Of a stretch of DNA of 12,594 bases, positions 7,349 through 12,594 are shown piece after piece; within the stretch, counting starts at the first letter, position 1; every line of letters starts with the position of its first letter. The notes beneath the pieces are model-generated. The model had not been told where the DNA came from and searched no databases. It saw only the letters and a list, made by a program, of their open reading frames with translations. Where the stretch lies: positions 1 through 12,594 of the forward strand of contig JBGZAX010000067.1 in assembly GCA_041844335.1 (NCBI GenBank), read 5' to 3'. The translations under genes and the position numbers were made by a program. The stretch comes from CAUUFM01 sp041844335 (GTDB lineage Bacteria > Bacillota > Clostridia > Lachnospirales > Lachnospiraceae).

Positions 7349-7413
7349 ATTTTTAGGCATAAAAACGGAGCTGTTGCTTCATGGAGATTACTCATCTATT
7401 TTGCAACAGCCCC
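7239..7413. mobile_element. MITE-like element or decayed IS with imperfect terminal inverted repeats
   Basis: The left end GGGAGTGTCGCAAAATA (7239-7255) and the reverse complement of the right end (7397-7413, GGGGCTGTTGCAAAATA) agree at 14 of 17 bases. Subterminal similarity (ATGGAGCAA against ATGAAGCAA) reappears at the same distance inside both ends. The flanks AAAAAT and ATTTTT extend the palindrome. The interior has nested hairpins and a TTTTTGCC/GGCATAAAAA pair, and no transposase. TGTYGCAAAATA-type ends occur in several IS families, but I cannot assign one. The only possible target duplication is a 2-base AT, which is weak. A plain bidirectional terminator region is the alternative. Confidence 0.5.
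7307..7348 (+). terminator. Intrinsic terminator of the rarA operon (double hairpin, UUCG loop)
   Basis: The first hairpin is CAAGGA (7307-7312) with TCCTTG (7318-7323). Immediately after it, CAGGTTC (7324-7330) pairs with GAGCCTG (7335-7341) around a TTCG tetraloop closed by C-G, followed by seven T (7342-7348). This is a strong + strand terminator. In the opposite direction the CAAGGA/TCCTTG stem is followed by ATTTTTATTTT, so it may also stop - strand transcription coming from the Ig-like gene. Confidence 0.85.
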
Positions 7414-7419
7414 ATTTTT
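7361..7419. terminator. Second, bidirectional terminator-like hairpin
   Basis: GCTGTTGC (7370-7377) pairs with GCAACAGC (7403-7410). Further GG/CC pairing and A5 (7361-7365) against T5 (7415-7419) extend the stem with two mismatches. Each strand therefore reads stem then T-run, as expected between convergent genes. It is the likely - strand terminator of the Ig-like protein gene, which ends at 7453. It overlaps the right end of the MITE-like element. Confidence 0.6.
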
Positions 7420-7452
7420 ATTGTTATTTTTTACCTTAACTCATTTATTAAT

Positions 7453-9423
7453 TTATGGAGTAACTACAACACCAAAGCTTGATATTACACGATTGTTTTG
7501 TGCCGGAATGGTAATTTGGAATCCGAGTGTTCCTGTTACCGAACCTCTGGCACTGATTTTGCAAATTAATTTATTATTAGCATAAGGTTGAATAACCGGA
7601 GTTATGGTGGGAACGGTTATTCCGCTAACTGTGGGAGGTTGAACAGAGATGAGACTTGCCGCCATTTCACTGATATCCACTCCGTATTGATCGTAAATTT
7701 TTAACTGAATTTCCTTATCCTCATTATTTCTCAGGTAAAGTGTTGTGGGAGAAACTTCCACTCTTGCAGGGAAAGATTCAGCTCCGATATTTATAGTGAC
7801 ACTATATTGAGTAGTTCTTCCCTCATAGTTCACCGTAATCACGACTACAGCGGATCTGCCTGTTTGAGCATTTGTCTGAGGAGTTATTAAGCCGTCATTT
7901 CCTACACTTATTACATCAGGATTTTTTGATTCAAATGTATAGCTTATTAAAACATTTGAAGATGGTCTGTCAGTGAAAAAAGTGTCGTTTTCCGAAGACT
8001 TAAGCTTTGCGGCGAGATAATATCCGGTTGCTCTTGCCGGTATCATAAGGCTGTTTTGTCCGGCTGCCCACTGTGTATCTGTAAGCGATGCACTTCCTCT
8101 TTTAGTCATGGCTCTTTCTAAATTGATTGCCGTATTTGATGTGGCAGTGGCGGTAATTACCCCCTCTGATGTAATTGTCTGCTCTACTCCGTTTTGATAC
8201 TCGTAGGTATGATAAATAAGTTTCACTCTTGCTGTTCCGTTAGGCTGCCACATTTGAAGAGTTTTTGTATAATTGTCATAGTATCCGGCTGTAGTAGTAA
8301 CGGTAAGCTCCACTCTGTTAGGCTCAACATCTATAAGCTCCACACCGTTATTATCTACCAGGGCGTAGTTTATTTTTTTAGGAGAGTTTACCACCACACT
8401 TGTTGTTTTTAAAATTATTTTAGCAGGTTTATTTTCGGTAGTTGTAAATTGTGTGCTGATTGGTTGTGAATTAGTTGCTACAAATGTCAAATCATATTTT
8501 GTATTTTTTTGTAAATCTATTGCCGTATTGATATATGCACCCTTACCGTCTGATGATAATGTGATTCCGGTTAGAGCCACGTCCCAAAAAGCACCGTTTT
8601 GCGTAAGTTTAAAGCTTGATAGAGTCGGAGCTACAGTCATAGGATTGGAAAATGTGACATAAATCTGATTTTTCTTTGTCTGCCTTGCAGAGAATGTAAA
8701 TGTTTCAGGTTTTTTAGTCAATTCTTTTGCCTTAACCGTAACGGTAACGTTTTCAGATATATCAGGGTCTGTGGCTGATGCAACGGTAATAGTGGCGGTG
8801 CCGGCTTTTAATGCCCTTATTGTGTACTTTTGGTCGCTGTTTTTAATGGCAGAAACTATACTGCTATCTGAAGATGCAACGGAAATATATCTATCTACAT
8901 ACTTGGAATCAAATTCTACATTTACATCGGCAGATGAACTCCAAGAAGCAATAGTAGCACTTTGATTCTGATCAAGTGTCAGAGAATTTTCAGATAATTC
9001 TATTTCGTTCGGAGATTTGCTCGTAACTATGACATTTAAGAAACTTTTCACTGTCGATCTTACGGTAGATCTTATAGTGAGCTCTGCCTCGCCCACGCTC
9101 ATTCCTTTCATTGACCATCTTGTGCCGGTTGAATTTCTTTTCCACACTCTCACTATGTCTGTTGCGCTGCTTGAAATTCTTATACCTTTTGATGCTTTGT
9201 TAGGATATAGTTTAACAATAGCAGTGGCATTTCCGGTTGATCTGATATCTCTTACTTCTCCTAAAGCAAGAATATGTTTTCTCTTAATTTTTCCGCTTGA
9301 CGTTACGATTTTCAGATCATTCGGTTTTACAGCGGCGTTTGCCTCGTTCACCGGTACTATTGTAGCTAACATTGCAGTTGAAAGTATCATCGGCAATACT
9401 TTCTTGAAAATTTGTTTTTTCAT
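7453..9423 (-). CDS. Secreted multi-domain protein with bacterial Ig-like (Big2) domains
   Basis: This 656-residue exported protein has a clear signal peptide: MKKQIFKK, a hydrophobic core (about 9-24) and a probable cleavage after ANA at 28-30. The rest is beta-rich, Ser/Thr/Asn-rich and almost free of Cys (one, at 621). By eye there is a Big2-like domain at about 137-233 (VASSDSSIV...LKAGTATITV), an SbsA-Ig-like domain at about 236-329 (IYVTFSNPMTVAPTLSSF), and another Big2-like domain at about 490-546 (SKNPDVISVGNDGLIT...). Less clear beta domains fill 32-135, 330-430 and 550-656. There is no LPXTG motif, SLH domain, choline-binding repeat or catalytic motif, so how it stays at the surface is unknown. 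It may be an S-layer-like, matrix or adhesive protein. AAGGAGG lies 6 bases before the ATG. It has its own promoter and is probably monocistronic. Confidence 0.85.
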   Translation of the reverse strand: MKKQIFKKVLPMILSTAMLATIVPVNEANAAVKPNDLKIVTSSGKIKRKHILALGEVRDIRSTGNATAIVKLYPNKASKGIRISSSATDIVRVWKRNSTGTRWSMKGMSVGEAELTIRSTVRSTVKSFLNVIVTSKSPNEIELSENSLTLDQNQSATIASWSSSADVNVEFDSKYVDRYISVASSDSSIVSAIKNSDQKYTIRALKAGTATITVASATDPDISENVTVTVKAKELTKKPETFTFSARQTKKNQIYVTFSNPMTVAPTLSSFKLTQNGAFWDVALTGITLSSDGKGAYINTAIDLQKNTKYDLTFVATNSQPISTQFTTTENKPAKIILKTTSVVVNSPKKINYALVDNNGVELIDVEPNRVELTVTTTAGYYDNYTKTLQMWQPNGTARVKLIYHTYEYQNGVEQTITSEGVITATATSNTAINLERAMTKRGSASLTDTQWAAGQNSLMIPARATGYYLAAKLKSSENDTFFTDRPSSNVLISYTFESKNPDVISVGNDGLITPQTNAQTGRSAVVVITVNYEGRTTQYSVTINIGAESFPARVEVSPTTLYLRNNEDKEIQLKIYDQYGVDISEMAASLISVQPPTVSGITVPTITPVIQPYANNKLICKISARGSVTGTLGFQITIPAQNNRVISSFGVVVTP

Positions 9424-9447
9424 ATAAATCCTCCTTAATTATAACTC

Positions 9448-9468
9448 CCGATTACAAAAGTTAATCGG
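9448..9468 (-). promoter_or_regulatory. 5'-leader hairpin of the Ig-like protein mRNA
   Basis: CCGATTA (9448-9454) and TAATCGG (9462-9468) form a perfect 7-bp stem with a 7-base loop, between the predicted transcription start and the ribosome binding site (9430-9436). It does not cover the binding site and no T-run follows on the - strand. It may protect the 5' end of an abundant mRNA, which is inference. Confidence 0.5.
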
Positions 9469-9492
9469 CTTATTTGTTTTAACCTTGAATGT

Positions 9493-9521
9493 ATAATAAC
9501 ATAAAGCAAATGAAAAACCAA
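9493..9521 (-). promoter_or_regulatory. Extended -10 promoter of the Ig-like protein gene
   Basis: Read on the - strand, TTGGTT (9516-9521) and TATTAT (9493-9498) are 17 bases apart, with TG one base upstream of the -10 (TGTTATTAT). Transcription would start near 9486, giving a leader of about 62 bases. The rest of the 170-base gap up to the nuclease gene shows only AT-rich sequence and no clear terminator. Confidence 0.6.
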
Positions 9522-9593
9522 GAGTAAAATAGTGTTAACTTCGTGGCAAGATTTCGGTATTTGTAAATTTTTTTAACAATTTAGCTTTGTTTT

Positions 9594-11195
9594 TCACACA
9601 AATTTGTTTATAAGTTCCAAAATCTTATTTGTAAGAGATTTCATATCCTTATTCGGCATACTGTCATTATTTTTAATCATTTCAAGTAATCTTTCAGCGG
9701 CATCGTTAAGGTTATCATAAGCTGCATTTGCTTTAATTCTGCCAGCATTTTTCTCAGGAATGATAATAGGATCTGCGATGTATTCCCAGGTTCCTTTTGC
9801 CAAGTCGAATATTGAGCCGCTGTATGGTGCAGTTGCAGTGTATTCATATCTGTTTCTCAACATTTTCGCAAAACCTTCCGCCGCATCATCGTCTCCGTGT
9901 ACTACAAACACGTGTTCAGGACGAGGACTCATTTGACGAACCATAGCCTCAAGACCGTTCTTATCAGCATGCCCCGAAATTCCGCTTAAAGTTTTTATAT
10001 GTGCATTTACCTCCACGGGTTCTCCGAAAAGTTTAACCTCTGTAGCTTCTCCGTCCGCCAAAATTCTGCCAAGAGTACCTATTGCCTGATAACCCACAAA
10101 TAATATAGTGGAGTTTTTTTGCCACAGATTGTGTTTTAGGTGATGCCTTATTCTACCAGCCTCACACATTCCCGATGCTGATATTATTATCTTCGGGGTA
10201 GGATCAAAGTTTATATTTTTTGACTCCTCCGACGAGACGGTAAGCTTTAAATCATCGAATATAATTGGATTTATTCCGGAGTTTACCAGCCTCATAGCCT
10301 CTTCATCAAAACATTCAAATTTATTTTTGTCAAATATTTGTGTTGCCTCTATAGCCATTGGGCTGTCCACATATACCGGAAAGTTCGGATGATTCTTTAT
10401 GATATCCTTTTCTTTTATATCTCTGATAAAGTATAGGATTTCTTGTGTTCTTCCCACTGCAAATGAGGGAATGACAAGATTTCCACCTCTATCAAGTGTT
10501 TCCTGAATTATTTGTGCCAAGGCTGTAATATAGTTCGGCAATCTGTCGTGATGTCTTGTACCGTAAGTAGACTCAATTACCAGATAGTCTGCGGCATTAA
10601 TATTATCGGGATCCTTAATCAGAGGTTGATTAATATTTCCTACGTCTCCGGAAAATACAATTTTTTTAGAGAATTCACCTTCTTCCAGCCATATTTCTAT
10701 ACTGGCGGAACCTAAGAGATGTCCCATATCCGTAAATCTTATTTTTATTCCCTCATCTACTTCTATTATATTATTATAGTCATAGCCTTCAAATAAGGTA
10801 AGTGTGGAATTTGCATCATCTATTGTGTAAATTGGAACCACCTTGTCTTTGCCCGAACGCTGGTTTTTTCTATTTTTCCATTCAGCTTCCATTTCCTGGA
10901 TATGTGCACTGTCAAGCAGCATTATTCTGCACAAATCCTTTGTAGCACGTGTTGTAAGGATTTTTCCTTTAAAACCGTTGGCAACAAGATATGGAAGCAT
11001 ACCGGAGTGGTCTATATGTGCGTGTGTAAGAAAAACATAGTCTACCTGACTTGCTGTTATGTCAGGCTTTACCTGCTCATATTTGTTTTTACCCTGTTTC
11101 ATTCCGCAATCAATAAGGATATTTTTGCCGCAACTTTGCAGCAAATGACAGCTGCCTGTAACCTCGTGTGCCGCACCTATAAATGTCAGTTTCAT
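9594..11195 (-). CDS. MBL-fold beta-CASP ribonuclease (CPSF-73 / TTHA0252 type)
   Basis: This 533-residue cytoplasmic protein combines a metallo-beta-lactamase domain with a beta-CASP insert, the layout of CPSF-73-like RNA nucleases (COG1236; TTHA0252 of Thermus is a bacterial example). The two-metal site is intact: HAHIDH with His58, His60, Asp62 and His63, His159 (MGH) and Asp184 (FSGD). Beta-CASP motifs follow: A Glu208 (IEST), B His409 (SGHAD) and C His433 (VVHGD), plus SGMCEAGRIRHHL at 341-353. A charged helical tail of about 50 residues (480-533) is extra. It lacks the C-terminal domain of RNase J, so it is a distinct family. The ATG at 11195 is chosen over one 27 bases upstream because GAGGAGGT lies 7 bases before it. 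It is 41 bases downstream of the Mur ligase gene on the same strand, probably co-transcribed. The RNA target is unknown. Confidence 0.9.
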   Translation of the reverse strand: MKLTFIGAAHEVTGSCHLLQSCGKNILIDCGMKQGKNKYEQVKPDITASQVDYVFLTHAHIDHSGMLPYLVANGFKGKILTTRATKDLCRIMLLDSAHIQEMEAEWKNRKNQRSGKDKVVPIYTIDDANSTLTLFEGYDYNNIIEVDEGIKIRFTDMGHLLGSASIEIWLEEGEFSKKIVFSGDVGNINQPLIKDPDNINAADYLVIESTYGTRHHDRLPNYITALAQIIQETLDRGGNLVIPSFAVGRTQEILYFIRDIKEKDIIKNHPNFPVYVDSPMAIEATQIFDKNKFECFDEEAMRLVNSGINPIIFDDLKLTVSSEESKNINFDPTPKIIISASGMCEAGRIRHHLKHNLWQKNSTILFVGYQAIGTLGRILADGEATEVKLFGEPVEVNAHIKTLSGISGHADKNGLEAMVRQMSPRPEHVFVVHGDDDAAEGFAKMLRNRYEYTATAPYSGSIFDLAKGTWEYIADPIIIPEKNAGRIKANAAYDNLNDAAERLLEMIKNNDSMPNKDMKSLTNKILELINKFV

Positions 11196-11202
11196 TTTGT
11201 TA

Positions 11203-11209
11203 CCTCCTC
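11203..11209 (-). promoter_or_regulatory. Ribosome binding site setting the start of the MBL nuclease
   Basis: On the - strand GAGGAGG lies 7 bases before the ATG at 11195, and the next residues (KLTFIGAAHEVTGS) are the usual N-terminus of this family. The in-frame ATG at 11222 would place this strong site inside the coding region. Confidence 0.8.
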
Positions 11210-11236
11210 TGTTAAACGACATATTGATACTAATTT

Positions 11237-12583
11237 CTATATTTTATATTCTCTGACAAGTTTACAAAATACTTCTCCTCTATGCTCAAAATTCTTGAAA
11301 ATCCCGTAGCTTGCAGCAGCAGGAGATAAAATGCATGCATTATTTTTGCCAGTAAGCTTAAACCCTAAATCTACCGCTTCCTCAAGATGTTTTGTCAATA
11401 TTATATTGGAAGGTAAATTTTCATTATTAAGTTTTTCTTTAATTTCATTATAAATTCTATTTCCGGTAGCCTCCATTAGGATATAGGTATAGTTATCGTT
11501 TTCTATAATAAAATCTGTCAGATCAGTATAAGCAATTCCTCTATCCATTCCTCCAATTAAAACCGAGCCGACATTTTTTACGCTTTTTATTGCATTGATA
11601 GTTGCCTCACCCATAGTAGCTATAGAATCATTATAAAAGTCTATTCCATAAAAATTTCCTATGTATTCCAATCTATGAGGAAGAGATTTGAATTTTTTTA
11701 ATGAAATTATAAAATCGGAATAATTAATTCCTAAATGTTCCGCAATTTCGTATACGCAAGCAATATTATAAATATTATGAATACCTAAAAGATTGATATT
11801 TTCAGGTATTTTAAATAGGATATTATTTTTATAAAATCCATTTTGTACGACATTTATATCGCATTTTGAGCTATTAAACCCTGAAAATAATGTATTTTTA
11901 GGCAATTTAAAATTAATTTTTTTAGCTATCAGCTGCTCTGTTAATATAAGATAATCAGAACTTTTCATATATTTAAAGATATTGTATTTCGCATTGCAAT
12001 ATCTTTCATAGGTTTCGTAATGATCCAGATGTTCCTCGTATAGATTAAGTAAAACGGCTGTTTTAGGAGAAACACTCATATATTCCAACTGATGACATGA
12101 CATTTCTATTACTATTTGTGTATCTTCTTTTATTTCATCTATCAGTTCAAATACGGGAATTCCTATATTTCCTCCCAAAACGGAATCTATATTATTATCC
12201 TTTAACGTATGGTATATAAGTGAAACAGTGGTACTTTTTCCCTTTGTTCCGGTAACTCCTATTATTCTATCTCTGTAATATTCCGTGAACACCTGCATTT
12301 GACCGGATATTTTGGATATATCTATATTGTCATTAAGTACAACTCCCGGAGATTTAAACACTATATCGTATTCATCTATGATGTTTAAATAATCGAAACC
12401 GAAATGTTTAGAAATACTGTCAGTAAACTTCGTTTTTTCCAATTTATCAAATGCGGCTTTATTCATATCGGCAACACCTATGCTTTTATAACTGCTTAGC
12501 TTTGACAGCAGCTTTAAGGTGGATAGTCCTTCTCCTCCAAGACCGAGGACTAATACTTTTTTATTTTTTACTTTATTTTCCAC
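11237..12583 (-). CDS. murD: MurD-type Mur ligase (UDP-MurNAc-L-Ala--glutamate ligase); 5' end uncertain
   Basis: MurD adds D-glutamate to UDP-MurNAc-L-alanine with ATP in the cytoplasmic stage of peptidoglycan synthesis. The 448 residues include the N-terminal Rossmann motif VLGLGGEGLS, the ATP loop GVTGTKGKSTT (109-119), GGNIGIP, EMSCHQLE, EEHLDHY with His185, the likely carbamylated Lys199 (CNAK), HNIYN, PHRLE (302-306), GGMDRG and NFEHRG. Differences from E. coli MurD are NDSIATM at 318-324, where Ile321 replaces the Lys of DSKAT, and PAAASYG near 421 in place of PACAS(W/L)D. The start at 12583 is GTG with no visible binding site in the remaining 11 bases. The frame stays open to the window edge, so the true start may lie outside. 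No dcw-cluster neighbours are visible. Whether it is the main MurD or a paralogue of altered specificity cannot be decided here. Confidence 0.85.
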   Translation of the reverse strand: MENKVKNKKVLVLGLGGEGLSTLKLLSKLSSYKSIGVADMNKAAFDKLEKTKFTDSISKHFGFDYLNIIDEYDIVFKSPGVVLNDNIDISKISGQMQVFTEYYRDRIIGVTGTKGKSTTVSLIYHTLKDNNIDSVLGGNIGIPVFELIDEIKEDTQIVIEMSCHQLEYMSVSPKTAVLLNLYEEHLDHYETYERYCNAKYNIFKYMKSSDYLILTEQLIAKKINFKLPKNTLFSGFNSSKCDINVVQNGFYKNNILFKIPENINLLGIHNIYNIACVYEIAEHLGINYSDFIISLKKFKSLPHRLEYIGNFYGIDFYNDSIATMGEATINAIKSVKNVGSVLIGGMDRGIAYTDLTDFIIENDNYTYILMEATGNRIYNEIKEKLNNENLPSNIILTKHLEEAVDLGFKLTGKNNACILSPAAASYGIFKNFEHRGEVFCKLVREYKI

Positions 12584-12594
12584 ATATTTATAAA

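Noticed and set aside
7233..7419. Target-site duplication around the palindromic element
   Set aside because: The flanks AAAAAT and ATTTTT are inverted rather than direct copies; only a 2-base AT direct repeat remains, which is expected by chance.
9017..9427. 136-residue + strand ORF opposite the Ig-like protein gene, hydrophobic in parts
   Set aside because: It mirrors the signal peptide and beta-rich coding region of a well-supported - strand gene and has no ribosome binding site.
10902..11309. 135-residue + strand ORF opposite the MBL nuclease and Mur ligase genes
   Set aside because: It overlaps two strongly supported genes on the other strand and resembles no family.

Overview
The window looks like a chromosomal segment of a low-GC anaerobic Firmicute, most likely a Clostridia/Lachnospiraceae-type bacterium. 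This is inferred from AT-rich codon use, AAGGAGG-type Shine-Dalgarno sites, extended -10 (TGnTATAGT-like) promoters and the protein types. No phage, conjugation, CRISPR, tRNA or rRNA gene was seen. The content is mostly housekeeping, with two unusual metal-GTPase genes and one compact repeat element.

Left part, + strand (1-7348): the 3' part of a HEAT-repeat/THUMP-like/SAM methyltransferase gene is cut by the window edge. After a 129-base gap with an extended -10 promoter comes a tight four-gene run that looks like one operon. It holds a G3E (CobW/COG0523) GTPase with a nine-unit His/Glu repeat, a second G3E-like protein fused to a DUF1980/TIGR03943-type C-terminal domain, glycogen branching enzyme GlgB, and the AAA+ recombination factor RarA. 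The first two genes overlap by 8 bases, and the later gaps are 14 and 4 bases.

Middle, convergent intergenic (7178-7452): a compact palindromic region bounded by imperfect inverted repeats, like a 175-bp MITE or a decayed IS. It contains two hairpin groups that look like bidirectional terminators. A good sigma-A-like promoter lies immediately to its left, so a ~110-nt small RNA is possible.

Right part, - strand (7453-12594, transcribed right to left): a MurD-type Mur ligase whose 5' end may lie outside the window, then 41 bases later a metallo-beta-lactamase/beta-CASP nuclease of the CPSF-73/TTHA0252 type. After a 170-base gap with its own promoter and a 5'-leader hairpin comes a secreted protein built of bacterial Ig-like domains.

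The most novel-looking items are the G3E + DUF1980 fusion beside a His-rich G3E GTPase (a probable metal-homeostasis pair lodged in a glgB-rarA operon) and the structured palindromic element after rarA.
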